A stretch of 64,000 nucleotides of DNA from Pseudomonas sp. UYIF39 (GCF_029963765.1 NZ_JALBYU010000026.1:1-64000), one strand, 5' to 3'. Shown: positions 10,063 to 19,448, numbered from the stretch's first letter. A program made the numbers and translations. Notes: a model not told the origin generated them from the letters alone.

Positions 10063-12144
10063 ATGCTTATCGGTAGCTACTCCCCCACGCTGGTTATCAT
10101 CTCGCTTTTTGTGGCGATTCTCGCCTCCTATACCGCGCTCGACCTGACCGAACGCATCTCCACGGCCAAGGGCCGGGCCGTGTATTTATGGACGGCGGGC
10201 GGCGCCTTTGCCATGGGGGTTGGCGTGTGGTCGATGCATTTCATCGGCATGCTTGCGTTCAAATTGCCCATCGACCTCGGTTACGACGTCGGCATCACAT
10301 TGCTGTCGCTGCTGATTGGCATCCTGTCCTGCGGCTTTGCCCTGTGGCTGGTCAGCCAGCCACAATTGCCAGCCTGGCAATTGGCGTTCGGTGCGCTGGT
10401 CATGGGCGCCGGGATCAGCGCGATGCACTACACCGGCATGGCCGCCATGCGCATGCAGCCGGGTATCGATTACGATCCGACGCTATTCGGCGCCTCGCTG
10501 CTGATTGCCGTAGTCGCCTCGGGCGCCGCGTTATGGATCGCTTTCCGCCTGCGCCAACACACACCTTATGTCGGCCTGATCCGTGGCGGTGCAGCGGTGA
10601 TCATGGGCCTTGCTATTGTCGGCATGCACTACACCGGCATGGCGGCGGCACGTTTCCCGGACGGCAGCTTCTGTGGCGCGGCCGTCAGCGGCTTGAATGG
10701 CAAGGGCCTGGACAATCTGGTGCTGATCACCACCCTGGCGGTGTTGAGTCTTGCCTTGTTGACCTCGATCCTCGATGCGCGCCTTGAGGCACGAACCGCA
10801 GAACTCGCCCACTCATTGACCGAGGCCAACCGCGAACTGACCCAACTGGCCTTGCATGACACCCTGACCGGCCTGCCGAATCGCGTGTTGCTGGCTGATC
10901 GCATCGAGCAGGCAATGTCCATGGTGCGTGAGCAAGACGGCTGTTTCGCGTTGATGTTCATCGATCTGGACGGTTTCAAACCGGTCAACGATGCCTTTGG
11001 GCACCATATGGGCGATCTGTTGTTGCGTGACGTCGGCTTGCGCCTGCGTGAGGATTTGCGCAGCCAGGACACCCTGGCGCGGATCGGCGGTGATGAATTT
11101 GTATTGCTGGTGCAACTCGGCGAGCAGAATGACGCATTGAACCTGGCGGCCCGTCAGGTCGGGCTGATCGCGCGTTCGTTCCGGGTCGGCGAACATGACT
11201 TGCAGATTTCCGCCAGTGTCGGCATCGCGATTTATCCGGGTAACGGTGAAACCGCCGAAGAGTTGCTGATGAACGCCGACGCGGCGATGTATCACGCCAA
11301 GGGCGCCGGCAAAAACGGCTATTGCTTCTTCGATGCCTCGATGAACAGCAACGCGCGCAAACAGCTGCAATTGCTGCAGGACTTGCGTATCGCCCTTGAT
11401 CAGCAGCAATTCAGTCTCTATTACCAACCCAAGTTCGATGCCAACAATGGCCGGCCGGTCGGTGCCGAGGCGTTGCTTCGCTGGGTGCATCCGACCCAGG
11501 GCATGCTGCTGCCGGACAAGTTCATCGAACTGGCGGAAAAGACCGGGCTGATCATTCCGATTGGCGAATGGGTGCTCAACGAAGCCTGCCGTCAGATGCG
11601 CGAGTGGTACGTTCTCGGGTATACCGACTGGCGCATCGCGGTGAACCTTTCAGCCCTGCAGTTCTGCCACGCAGGCCTGGTCCAGAGCGTCGCCAAAGCC
11701 TTGGCCACTCACCAGTTGCCGGCCAACAGCCTGACCCTCGAGATCACAGAAACTACCGCCATGAGCGATGCCGATGCGAGCATGACGGTGCTTCAGGAGC
11801 TTTCGACAATGGGTGTCGACCTGTCGATCGACGACTTTGGCACCGGCTATTCGAGCCTGATGTACCTCAAGCGCTTGCCGGCTAACGAACTGAAGATCGA
11901 CCGGGGGTTTGTCCGCGATCTGGAGCGCGACAGTGATGACGCCGCCATCGTTTCCGCCATCGTCGCCCTCGGTCAGGCGTTGGGGTTGCGGATCGTCGCC
12001 GAAGGGGTGGAAACCGACTCGCAGCAAGACTTCCTGACGCAACTCGGTTGTGATTCGCTTCAGGGTTATCTGCTCGGGCACCCGCTGCCTGCCGAGCGCT
12101 TCATGGTGGATATTCACCGCGCAGAGCAATTGGCGGTGAGTTGA
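10063..12144 (+). CDS. mucR: MHYT-GGDEF-EAL membrane protein (MucR-like c-di-GMP enzyme)
   Basis: 693 residues. The N-terminal seven-helix MHYT sensor (about 8-250) shows three repeats of the metal-binding motif (SMHFIGM, AMHYTGM, GMHYTGM). It is followed by a diguanylate cyclase domain with intact GGDEF (342-346) and a phosphodiesterase domain with intact EAL (469-471) and DDFGTGYSSL. P. aeruginosa MucR has this layout and controls alginate and biofilm dispersal; orthology is inferred from architecture only. The start at 10063 (MLIGSYSPTLV) is preferred over an upstream in-frame ATG at 9952, which would add 37 non-conserved residues before the first helix. Monocistronic. Confidence 0.85.
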   Translation: MLIGSYSPTLVIISLFVAILASYTALDLTERISTAKGRAVYLWTAGGAFAMGVGVWSMHFIGMLAFKLPIDLGYDVGITLLSLLIGILSCGFALWLVSQPQLPAWQLAFGALVMGAGISAMHYTGMAAMRMQPGIDYDPTLFGASLLIAVVASGAALWIAFRLRQHTPYVGLIRGGAAVIMGLAIVGMHYTGMAAARFPDGSFCGAAVSGLNGKGLDNLVLITTLAVLSLALLTSILDARLEARTAELAHSLTEANRELTQLALHDTLTGLPNRVLLADRIEQAMSMVREQDGCFALMFIDLDGFKPVNDAFGHHMGDLLLRDVGLRLREDLRSQDTLARIGGDEFVLLVQLGEQNDALNLAARQVGLIARSFRVGEHDLQISASVGIAIYPGNGETAEELLMNADAAMYHAKGAGKNGYCFFDASMNSNARKQLQLLQDLRIALDQQQFSLYYQPKFDANNGRPVGAEALLRWVHPTQGMLLPDKFIELAEKTGLIIPIGEWVLNEACRQMREWYVLGYTDWRIAVNLSALQFCHAGLVQSVAKALATHQLPANSLTLEITETTAMSDADASMTVLQELSTMGVDLSIDDFGTGYSSLMYLKRLPANELKIDRGFVRDLERDSDDAAIVSAIVALGQALGLRIVAEGVETDSQQDFLTQLGCDSLQGYLLGHPLPAERFMVDIHRAEQLAVS

Positions 12145-12236
12145 GAACACTGTGATTGATGTGAGTCCATGCAAAAGCCGGCGATGACGGTTATTCTTGG
12201 CCCCGACCGCTAACGCTGGAATGGGGGAAATTTCGC

Positions 12237-12983
12237 ATGGACAAAGTCATCGTCATCACTGGCGGCAGCCGCGGTATCGGCGCCGCCACAGCCCTGTTGG
12301 CCGCCGAACAAGGCTATCGGATCTGCATCAACTACCTGGCCGATGAATCGGCTGCGCAAACGGTGCTGGAGCAAGTCCGGGCGCTGGGCGCGCAAGCCAT
12401 CGCGGTGCGCGCTGACGTCAGCATCGAAGATGAAGTGATCGCGCTGTTCCACCGCGTGGACACCGAGTTGGGCCGGGTCACGGCACTGGTGAATAACGCC
12501 GGCACCGTCGGGCATAAGTCCCGAGTCGATGAAATGTCCGAATTCCGTATTCTCAAAATCCTCAGAACCAACGTCCTGGCGCCGATCCTCTGCGCCAAAC
12601 ACGCGATCCTGCGCATGTCGCCCAAACATGGCGGGCAGGGTGGCAGCATCGTTAACGTGTCCTCGGTGGCCTCACGCCTGGGCGCGCCAAGTGAATACGT
12701 CGACTACGCCGCCTCCAAAGGTGCGCTCGATACCTTCACCATCGGCCTGTCAAAAGAAGTGGCCGGCGAAGGCATCCGCGTCAACGCCGTGCGCCCTGGT
12801 TACATCTATACCGATTTCCATGCGTTGAGCGGCGATCCGGATCGGGTCAGCAAACTGGAATCGGCGATACCGATGGCCCGGGGTGGGCGGCCGGATGAAG
12901 TGGCTGAAGCAATTGTGTGGTTGCTGTCGGACAAGGCTTCCTATGCGACCGGTACTTTTGTTGATCTCGGCGGCGGGCGCTAG
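12237..12983 (+). CDS. SDR-family oxidoreductase (YgfF-like)
   Basis: 248-residue classical short-chain dehydrogenase. TGGSRGIG near the N-terminus binds the nucleotide, NNAG is present, and the catalytic Ser-Tyr-Lys set is seen in NVSSVAS and YAASK. The C-terminal GTFVDLGGGR is the usual SDR end. Sequence is close to the glucose/ribitol-dehydrogenase-like YgfF group, whose substrate is not known. A GGGGGAAA ribosome site lies before the ATG. Monocistronic and convergent with the MocR regulator, with a shared inverted repeat between the stops. Confidence 0.88.
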   Translation: MDKVIVITGGSRGIGAATALLAAEQGYRICINYLADESAAQTVLEQVRALGAQAIAVRADVSIEDEVIALFHRVDTELGRVTALVNNAGTVGHKSRVDEMSEFRILKILRTNVLAPILCAKHAILRMSPKHGGQGGSIVNVSSVASRLGAPSEYVDYAASKGALDTFTIGLSKEVAGEGIRVNAVRPGYIYTDFHALSGDPDRVSKLESAIPMARGGRPDEVAEAIVWLLSDKASYATGTFVDLGGGR

Positions 12984-12987
12984 CACT

Positions 12988-13015
12988 GATCGTTCCCACT
13001 CTGTAGGAACGATCA
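12988..13015. terminator. Inverted repeat between convergent genes, possible bidirectional terminator
   Basis: Perfect 10-bp stem TGATCGTTCC / GGAACGATCA with an 8-base loop in the 33-base gap between the SDR and MocR stops. There is no run of T on either side, so it may act as an RNA-stabilising hairpin rather than a strict terminator. Confidence 0.5.
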
Positions 13016-13016
13016 T

Positions 13017-14426
13017 TCAGAAGGACCTTACAATCCGCCCCAACGTCTCCATCGCCTTCTCGGCCGTCTCATCCCAGGGGCTGCCGTAATTCAGGCGGAT
13101 ACAATTCCTGAAGCGCTGGGTCGGCGAAAAGATCGGCCCGGGCGCAATGCTGATCCCTTGCGCCAACGCCATCTGAAACAACTTCAGCGAATCCATCTGC
13201 GGTGGCAATTCCAGCCACAAAAAATAGCCGCCGGCTGGTTGGCTGACGCGAGTCTGGGTCGGGAAGTAGCGCGCGATGGCGGCGAGCATGGCGCTTTGCT
13301 GTTCTTCAAGCGCATAGCGCAGTTTTCGCAGGTGCCGGTCGTAGCCGCCGTGTTGCAGGTAATCGGCGATGGCCGCCTGGGCCGGCATTGACGCGCACAG
13401 CGACGTCATGAGTTTCAGCCGTTCGATCTTCTGCGCATAGCGCCCGGCGGCGACCCAGCCGATGCGGTAGCCAGGGGCCAGGCTTTTGGCAAACGAACCG
13501 CAGTGCATCACCAGCCCTTCGGTATCAAAAGCCTTGGCCGGTTTCGGCGCCTGTTGGCCGTAATACAGCTCTGCGTAGACATCGTCCTCGATCAACGGCA
13601 CCTGATGGTTGCGCAATAGCTCCACCAGTTCCTGTTTCTTCGCCTCGGGCATCGTCGCGCCCATCGGGTTCTGGAAGCTGGTCATGCACCAGACAGCCTT
13701 GATCGGGTGCCGTGCCAGGGTTTGCGCGAGTACGCCAAGGTCGATGCCATCGCGCGGGTGCACAGGGATTTCCACGGCTTTGAGCTTCAGCCGCTCCAGG
13801 ATTTGCAGGCACGCGTAGAACGCCGGGGCTTCGATGGCCACCAGATCGCCGGGCTCGGTGACCGCTTGCAGACACAGGTTCAGCGCTTCCAGCGCGCCGT
13901 TGGTGATCAGCAGTTCTTCCATGGGCAGCATCAGCCCGCCGACCATGTAGCGCAGGGCGATTTGTCGACGCAGTTGCGGGTTGCCCGGCGACATGTCGGT
14001 GACGACCATGCGCGGGTCCATCTCTCGGGCGGCGCTGGCCAGAGAGCGGGACAGGCGCTGCAGCGGGAACAGAGTAGGGCTGGGGAAGGCCGAGCCGAAG
14101 GGCACGGTGTTCGGGTCCTTGATCGAGTCGAGGACCGAGAACACCAGTTCGCTGACGTCGACTTCGGTGGACTCGTTGACCTGACTGCTGATCACCGGCT
14201 CCGAGAACGGGCTCGGCGCGTGTGCGTTGACAAAGTAGCCGGAACGCGGGCGAGCGCGGATCAGGCCGCGACGTTCGAGCAGGTAGTAGGCCTGGAACAC
14301 CGTGGACGGGCTGACCCCGTAGGTCTGGCTGGCGTAGCGCACCGATGGCACACGCTGGCCGGGGCCGAGTACGCCGGAGCGGATCAGTTCAGCGATGTCG
14401 TCGGCGAATTTTTCGTAGCGTTTCAT
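13017..14426 (-). CDS. MocR-type regulator (GntR HTH + aminotransferase fold)
   Basis: 469 residues. An N-terminal GntR winged helix (about 1-70: GQRVPSVRYASQTYGVSPSTVFQAYYLLERRGLI) is joined by a linker to a fold-type I aminotransferase domain. The PLP-binding lysine is in GSFAKSLAPGYRIGWV and the cofactor aspartate region in PLIEDDVYAELYYG. MocR proteins use PLP as ligand-sensing cofactor, usually control a divergent neighbour and are rarely true transaminases. Here the upstream neighbour ccoG is on the same strand, so the target is not obvious. Ends convergent to the SDR gene. Confidence 0.92.
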   Translation of the reverse strand: MKRYEKFADDIAELIRSGVLGPGQRVPSVRYASQTYGVSPSTVFQAYYLLERRGLIRARPRSGYFVNAHAPSPFSEPVISSQVNESTEVDVSELVFSVLDSIKDPNTVPFGSAFPSPTLFPLQRLSRSLASAAREMDPRMVVTDMSPGNPQLRRQIALRYMVGGLMLPMEELLITNGALEALNLCLQAVTEPGDLVAIEAPAFYACLQILERLKLKAVEIPVHPRDGIDLGVLAQTLARHPIKAVWCMTSFQNPMGATMPEAKKQELVELLRNHQVPLIEDDVYAELYYGQQAPKPAKAFDTEGLVMHCGSFAKSLAPGYRIGWVAAGRYAQKIERLKLMTSLCASMPAQAAIADYLQHGGYDRHLRKLRYALEEQQSAMLAAIARYFPTQTRVSQPAGGYFLWLELPPQMDSLKLFQMALAQGISIAPGPIFSPTQRFRNCIRLNYGSPWDETAEKAMETLGRIVRSF

Positions 14427-14498
14427 CGAGTGCCGGGGTGGGTGTCATTCATTTAAAAAAGGGTGGCAGTCAGATCTTTGGCTTCGCATCTTAAAGGC

Positions 14499-15929
14499 TC
14501 AACGATTCATCGGCGCAACAAACCGACTCTTCGCCACGCTATAAATCTCTGGCTCATCACTGTCGACAATCTTGAAGCTGATCGTCTGCGAACTGCTGCT
14601 CGGCCGTTCCGTGGTCATTGCCACCGACACCGGCACATCCACAATCTCACCCGGTGCCAGGCTCAGTTCGGTCTTGCCTTGCAGCAGGAAGCCGTCGCCT
14701 TCGACCAGGGTCAGACGGTAATCCTGACGTTGCTGGGTCTTGTTGATGACTTTCAGGCTGTAAATGTTCTCGATCTGCCCCTGACTGTTCTCGCGGAACA
14801 GGCCACGGTCCTTGCTCACGTCCAGCGACACCATCGGCCGCTCCACCAGCGCCAGGGCAAGTGCACCGATCATCACCAGCAGCACCGCGGTGTAGCCGAT
14901 CAAACGTGGCCGCAACAAATGTGTCTTGCCACCCTGCAATTGATGCTCCGAGGTGTAGCTGATCAGCCCGCGGGCGTAGCCCATTTTGTCCATGATCGAA
15001 TCACAGGCGTCGATACACGCGGCGCAGCCGATGCATTCCATCTGCAAGCCGTCGCGGATGTCGATGCCGGTCGGGCAGACCTGCACGCACAACTGGCAGT
15101 CGATGCAATCACCGAGGCCGACTTCAGCCGGTGCCACGTCACGTTTGCGCGGGCCACGGTTTTCGCCACGGGCGACGTCGTAGGAGATGGTCAGGGTGTC
15201 TTTGTCGAACATCACACTCTGGAACCGTGCATACGGACACATGTGCATGCACACCGCTTCACGCAGCCAACCGGCGTTGATGTAAGTCGCGCCGGTAAAG
15301 AACAGCACCCAGAACAGGCTGACGCCGCCCATCTGCAGGGTCAGCAGTTCCTCGGCCAGCGGCCGGATCGGGGTGAAATAGCCGACAAAGGTCAGGCCGG
15401 TCAACAGGCTGATGGCCAGCCACAAGGTGTGCTTGGCCGAGCGGCGGATCAGTTTGTTCAAACCCCAGGGCGCGGCTTGCAGCTTGATCCGCTGGTTGCG
15501 TTCGCCCTCGGTGATCTTCTCGCACCACATGAAAATCCAGGTCCAGGAGCTCTGTGGGCAGGTGTAACCGCACCAGACTCGCCCGGCGAACACGGTGATC
15601 GCAAAAAGACCGAACGCCGCGATGATTAGCAGCGCCGACAGCAGGATGAAATCCTGCGGCCAGAAGGTCGCACCGAAGATGTGGAATTTGCTCTCGGAAA
15701 GATCCCAGAGCACCGCTTGGCGGCCGCCCCAGTTCAACCACACCGTGCCAAAGAACAGCAGAAACAGAAACCCCGCGCCGCTCATGCGCAGGGTGCGGAA
15801 CAGGCCGGTGAAGCTGCGGGTGTGGATCAGGTTGTCGCTGGACTTGGCCTTCATCTTTGGACGCGAAGGCTCATAGCTTTGAACGGGCGAAGCACTTTCA
15901 ACAATTCGGACGGGGATTCTATCGCTCAT
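14499..15929 (-). CDS. ccoG: Cytochrome c oxidase accessory protein CcoG (FixG/RdxA)
   Basis: 476-residue membrane ferredoxin needed for cbb3 oxidase biogenesis, where it is implicated in copper reduction. Membrane segments flank two 4Fe-4S motifs, CIDCQLCVQVCP and CIGCAACIDACD, with further conserved cysteines in WCGYTCPQSSW and CMHMCPYARFQ. The C-terminal Ig-like IRS-type domain (FixG_C) ends in VAPMNR. The start at 15929 (MSDRIPVR) has a GAAAG site; an in-frame ATG 24 bases upstream lacks one. Here it is not next to ccoNOQP, so it may be a second copy or a detached gene. No ANR box (TTGAT-N4-ATCAA) was seen upstream. Confidence 0.94.
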   Translation of the reverse strand: MSDRIPVRIVESASPVQSYEPSRPKMKAKSSDNLIHTRSFTGLFRTLRMSGAGFLFLLFFGTVWLNWGGRQAVLWDLSESKFHIFGATFWPQDFILLSALLIIAAFGLFAITVFAGRVWCGYTCPQSSWTWIFMWCEKITEGERNQRIKLQAAPWGLNKLIRRSAKHTLWLAISLLTGLTFVGYFTPIRPLAEELLTLQMGGVSLFWVLFFTGATYINAGWLREAVCMHMCPYARFQSVMFDKDTLTISYDVARGENRGPRKRDVAPAEVGLGDCIDCQLCVQVCPTGIDIRDGLQMECIGCAACIDACDSIMDKMGYARGLISYTSEHQLQGGKTHLLRPRLIGYTAVLLVMIGALALALVERPMVSLDVSKDRGLFRENSQGQIENIYSLKVINKTQQRQDYRLTLVEGDGFLLQGKTELSLAPGEIVDVPVSVAMTTERPSSSSQTISFKIVDSDEPEIYSVAKSRFVAPMNR

Positions 15930-16010
15930 GGTCTTTCGCTCATCAGCCTCCATCAGGCCTGAGCACTATGAGCGGCGATCTGTTTGCATAACAGACTCAC
16001 CTATTGCAAT

Positions 16011-16040
16011 AAAAAGCGGATCAGATGGACATTGATCCGC
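16011..16040 (-). terminator. Rho-independent terminator of the DUF3203 gene
   Basis: On the minus strand, GCGGATCA, a 9-base loop, TGATCCGC, then TTTTT. It lies about 85 bases after the DUF3203 stop and before the ccoG start, so the two minus-strand genes are likely separate transcripts. Confidence 0.75.
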
Positions 16041-16124
16041 TGCCTGCGACAAGTTGATGCACCCGCTGCAGCGGGATGCAGGCGCTTATATCAAGCGTCA
16101 GCGGGGGTTGTTGATCCGGGTCAG

Positions 16125-16358
16125 TCAAATCACCGAATCACTGTCGGTGGCCTTCAAATGCTTACGCCCGTCGACTGCGCCTGCTACGGTCAATGCGTCG
16201 GCTTCTGCTTCGGTGATGTAGATGCGCTGGCCGTCGAGTTCCACCGCCGACATGGCTTTTTCCGAGTCGGTAATGATGGTGACGTCGGGACACAAACGAA
16301 TTTCTTCGCCGTTCTCGGTAATGAAGAAGCTGGTCTGGTTTTCGATGCGCACAGTCAT
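16125..16358 (-). CDS. DUF3203 family protein
   Basis: 77-residue small soluble protein without signal peptide or membrane segment. The sequence (MTVRIENQT..., ...ELDGQRIYITEAEADALTVAGAVDGRKH) matches my recollection of the Pseudomonas DUF3203 family of about 70-80 residues with unknown function. The start has a GGAGG-like site (CATGGAGGCGTCC on the other strand reads into it poorly), so the start is chosen by family length. Followed by its own terminator. Divergent from the MgtC-like gene, so the two share the 120-base upstream region. Confidence 0.7.
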   Translation of the reverse strand: MTVRIENQTSFFITENGEEIRLCPDVTIITDSEKAMSAVELDGQRIYITEAEADALTVAGAVDGRKHLKATDSDSVI

Positions 16359-16480
16359 GGAGGCGTCCTTTTTTCTGCGGGTTATAAGGTGTTAGGGCAC
16401 AGCCGAGGATCATCGTTCTGTGCAACCGATTAATGGTCGACGCGGTCCATCCTGAAACGACCTTTAACAAGGACAACGCC

Positions 16481-16981
16481 ATGAACGCATGGTGGCATGA
16501 GGTTTGGGTGACCCTGCAAGCGGAGTTCGCCGACATTGGCGACGCTTCACAACTGACGCGCATTACCGTGCGCTTGCTGATGGCGGCGGTGTTGGGCGGG
16601 ATTCTCGGCTTCGAACGCGAGCACAAGGGCAAGGCCGCCGGGGTCCGCACCCACATGCTGGTTGCCCTCGGCGCCGCGCTGTTCGTGCTGGTGCCGCAAA
16701 TGTCCGGCTCGCAGGCCGATGCCATGAGCCGGGTGGTGCAGGGTGTGATCGCGGGGATCGGCTTTCTTGGCGCAGGGACTATTCTGAAAAACAACGAGGG
16801 CGACGAGGGGCACGTCAAAGGCCTGACCACCGCCGCGGGGTTGTGGATGACCGCCGCCATCGGCGTCTCGGCCGGGTTGGGGCGAGAGGCGACGGCGGTG
16901 TTCAGTACGTTGCTGGCGTTGGCGATATTCAGTGTGATGCCGAGGATCGTGCGATTACTGGAGAGGGATCACACCCCGTAG
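16481..16981 (+). CDS. MgtC/SapB family membrane protein
   Basis: 166-167 residues, four to five hydrophobic helices. Family signatures are GGILGFEREHKGKAAGVRTHMLV near helix 2 and GIGFLGAGTILK in the middle. The MgtC family includes virulence factors of intracellular pathogens and F-type-ATPase-interacting proteins; this short SapB-like form lacks the long C-terminal ACT domain. The ATG at 16481 (MNAWWHEV) follows AAGGAC; an in-frame ATG at 16433 would add 16 polar residues. Monocistronic, followed by a REP-like hairpin. Confidence 0.9.
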   Translation: MNAWWHEVWVTLQAEFADIGDASQLTRITVRLLMAAVLGGILGFEREHKGKAAGVRTHMLVALGAALFVLVPQMSGSQADAMSRVVQGVIAGIGFLGAGTILKNNEGDEGHVKGLTTAAGLWMTAAIGVSAGLGREATAVFSTLLALAIFSVMPRIVRLLERDHTP

Positions 16982-16983
16982 AA

Positions 16984-17054
16984 GCTGCCGAAGGCTGCGA
17001 TCTTTTGATCTTGAAAAGCAAATCAAGAGATCGCAGCCTTCGGCAGCTCCTACG
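16984..17054. repeat. Long inverted repeat (second REP class)
   Basis: AGCTGCCGAAGGCTGCGATCTTTTGATCTTG on one arm and CAAGAGATCGCAGCCTTCGGCAGCTCCTAC on the other, with a 9-base loop. This class (GCTGCCGAAGGCTGCGATC) differs from the GAGCGAGCTTGCTCGC class used elsewhere. It sits between the convergent MgtC-like and proline-rich genes, just touching the 3' end of the latter. Confidence 0.85.
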
Positions 17055-17214
17055 GTGTAACGATCACCGGCGGCATCGTCTCTGGCGGTTCTTCCCGCGG
17101 TGGCGGGGTGGTGCCGGGCGGATCTTGCTCAGGCACAGGCGTAGGTTCGGTCGGCGGAATGGTCGGGCTGTCGATGTTTGGATCAGGCGTTTCGGCAGGG
17201 ATCGGAATGCTCAT
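17050..17214 (-). CDS. Small proline-rich protein
   Basis: 54-residue protein, MSIPIPAETPDPNID..., about a third proline with many Thr and Glu and no hydrophobic segment, so probably disordered. I recognise no domain; similar short proline-rich proteins are annotated as hypothetical in pseudomonads. The ATG at 17214 has a GGAG site at about 7 bases (CTGGAGACTGAATTTATG). An upstream in-frame ATG at 17268 would add 18 residues without a ribosome site. Its last codons run into the REP-like repeat. Confidence 0.55.
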   Translation of the reverse strand: MSIPIPAETPDPNIDSPTIPPTEPTPVPEQDPPGTTPPPREEPPETMPPVIVTP

Positions 17215-17313
17215 AAATTCAGTCTCCAGTGGCACATGGCGTAAGTCGTGCTTAAGTGTGTTGACCACCGTGTAAAGGAATTGATTCCTCCGAAGGCTCA
17301 GGCAATTCCTCGT

Positions 17314-17341
17314 GAACTTTTACCGGCGCCTGTCGCTCGGA
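17314..17341 (+). promoter_or_regulatory. AlgU-like (ECF sigma) promoter of the glgE operon
   Basis: GAACTT, 17 bases, TCGGA, about 100 bases before the glgE ATG. The known AlgU/RpoE consensus in Pseudomonas is GAACTT-N16/17-TCtGA. The stretch AACTTTTACCGG is shared with the candidate promoter in front of glgA. Position and match are seen; use by AlgU is inferred. Confidence 0.6.
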
Positions 17342-17444
17342 ACCTAAGTGAGTTCATTCCGGGGCGGACGATCCTGCGGGATGACTATCCTGTTACAAGC
17401 CACAGACACAAGAGCGTCCATGGGGCGTAAAGGAGAGATGCTCG

Positions 17445-19439
17445 ATGACTGCTGAAAAACCGACAGAGCTGAACTACAACCCTCATATGCCGCTGTCGCA
17501 GGCTTTGCTGCTGCCGCGCATCGCCATTGAAAACACAATGCCGACCCTCGATGGCGGGCAGTTCGCCGTCAAAGCGGTGGTGGGCCAGGACGTGGTGGTG
17601 ACCAGCAAAGTGTTTGCCGACGGTCACGACAAGTTGGCCGTGCGCATACGCTCGCGTGCCGAGGGCGATGAGACCTGGCAAAGTGAAGTCATGACCGACC
17701 TGGGCAATAACGGTTGGCAGGGCCAGTTCCGGGTCGCGCGACAGGGCCGTTATGTGTTTTGCATCGAGGCCTGGATCGATCAGTTCTCCAGCTTCTGTTA
17801 TGAGCTGGAGAAAAAACACGCCGCCAGGGTGCCGATCAGTCTGGAATTGCAGGAAGGCCGAACGCTGGTCCAGCACGCCGCCGAACGCACGGACGGGCAG
17901 TTGAGCGAGCAACTGGCGGCGCTGCACCATGAATTGTCGGGTCTGCTCGAAATCGAGCAGGTCGAGCTGTTTCTGCACCAGCGTAGCGCCGGGTTGATGG
18001 CGCAGGCCGATCATCGTGCCTATTTGAGCATCAGCCCTGAGTACCCGCTCGACGTCGAACGGGACCTGGCGCAGTTCGCCAGTTGGTATGAATTGTTTCC
18101 GCGTTCGATCACTGACGATCCGGCCCGTCATGGCACCTTCAACGATGTGCATGCGCGGCTGCCGATGATCCAGGACATGGGCTTCGATGTGCTGTACTTC
18201 CCGCCGATCCACCCGATCGGCCGCAGTTACCGCAAAGGCCCGAACAATTCCCTGACCGCCGGGCCGGACGATCCGGGCAGTCCGTATGCCATTGGCAGCG
18301 AAGAGGGCGGGCATGAGGCGATTCATTCGGAGCTGGGCAGCCGCGAAGACTTCCGGCGTCTTGTCGCGGCAGCCGCGGACCATGGATTGGAGATCGCCCT
18401 CGACTTCGCGATTCAGTGTTCCCAGGATCACCCGTGGCTGCAGCAGCATCCGGGCTGGTTCAACTGGCGGCCGGACGGCACGATCAAATACGCCGAGAAC
18501 CCGCCGAAGAAATACCAGGACATCGTCAACGTCGATTTCTATGCCAGCGATGCGATCCCGAGTCTGTGGGTCGAGTTGCGCGACATCGTGGTGGGTTGGG
18601 TCGAGGAGGGCGTGAAGCTCTTCCGCGTCGACAACCCTCACACCAAACCTCTACCGTTCTGGCAGTGGCTGATCGCCGATGTGCGAGCGCTGTACCCCGA
18701 GGTGATCTTCCTGGCCGAAGCCTTCACCACCCCGGCAATGATGGCGCGGTTGGGCAAGGTCGGTTACTCCCAGAGCTACACCTATTTCACCTGGCGCAAC
18801 AACAAGTCCGAGCTGGCCACCTATTTCACTGAACTCAACGAGTCACCGTGGCGCGAATGCTTCCGGCCGAACTTCTTCGTCAACACACCGGACATCAACC
18901 CGGCGTTTTTGCATGAGTCGGGGCGCGCCGGTTTTCTGATCCGCGCGGCGCTGGCGACCATGGGCTCCGGTCTGTGGGGCATGTATTCAGGCTTCGAACT
19001 GTGTGAAGCGGCACCGGTGCCGGGCAAGGAGGAATACCTCAATTCCGAGAAGTATGAAATCCGCCCACGGGACTTCAACGCGCCGGGCAATATCATTGCC
19101 GAAATCGCCCAGCTCAACCGCATCCGCCGGCAGAACCCGGCGCTGCAGACACACTTGGGCTTGAAGGTCTACAACGCCTGGAACGACAACATTCTGTATT
19201 TCGGCAAACGCAGCGCGGATGGCAGCAATTTCATTCTGGTGGCCGTCAGCCTTGATCCGCATAACGTCCAGGAAGCGAATTTCGAATTGCCGCTGTGGGA
19301 AATGGGCTTGCCCGACGACGCCAGCACCCAGGGCGAAGACTTGATGAGCGGTCATCGCTGGACCTGGCACGGTAAGTACCAATTCATGCGAATCGACCCG
19401 GCGCATCAACCGTTCGGGATCTGGCGGATTACTGTGTAA
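17445..19439 (+). CDS. glgE: Alpha-1,4-glucan:maltose-1-phosphate maltosyltransferase GlgE
   Basis: 664-residue GH13_3 enzyme that transfers maltosyl units from alpha-maltose-1-phosphate to the non-reducing end of alpha-1,4-glucan. The N-terminal beta-sandwich/helical domains (1-200) are followed by the catalytic barrel with nucleophile D396 in FRVDNPHTKP and acid/base E425 in FLAEAF; Streptomyces GlgE has D394/E423. RIAIENTMPTLDGGQFAVKA is the conserved N-terminal motif. AAAGGAGAG precedes the ATG. First gene of glgE-treS-glgB; maltose-1-phosphate is made by the Mak domain of the next gene. Confidence 0.96.
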   Translation: MTAEKPTELNYNPHMPLSQALLLPRIAIENTMPTLDGGQFAVKAVVGQDVVVTSKVFADGHDKLAVRIRSRAEGDETWQSEVMTDLGNNGWQGQFRVARQGRYVFCIEAWIDQFSSFCYELEKKHAARVPISLELQEGRTLVQHAAERTDGQLSEQLAALHHELSGLLEIEQVELFLHQRSAGLMAQADHRAYLSISPEYPLDVERDLAQFASWYELFPRSITDDPARHGTFNDVHARLPMIQDMGFDVLYFPPIHPIGRSYRKGPNNSLTAGPDDPGSPYAIGSEEGGHEAIHSELGSREDFRRLVAAAADHGLEIALDFAIQCSQDHPWLQQHPGWFNWRPDGTIKYAENPPKKYQDIVNVDFYASDAIPSLWVELRDIVVGWVEEGVKLFRVDNPHTKPLPFWQWLIADVRALYPEVIFLAEAFTTPAMMARLGKVGYSQSYTYFTWRNNKSELATYFTELNESPWRECFRPNFFVNTPDINPAFLHESGRAGFLIRAALATMGSGLWGMYSGFELCEAAPVPGKEEYLNSEKYEIRPRDFNAPGNIIAEIAQLNRIRRQNPALQTHLGLKVYNAWNDNILYFGKRSADGSNFILVAVSLDPHNVQEANFELPLWEMGLPDDASTQGEDLMSGHRWTWHGKYQFMRIDPAHQPFGIWRITV

Positions 19440-19448
19440 ACGCAGGAC

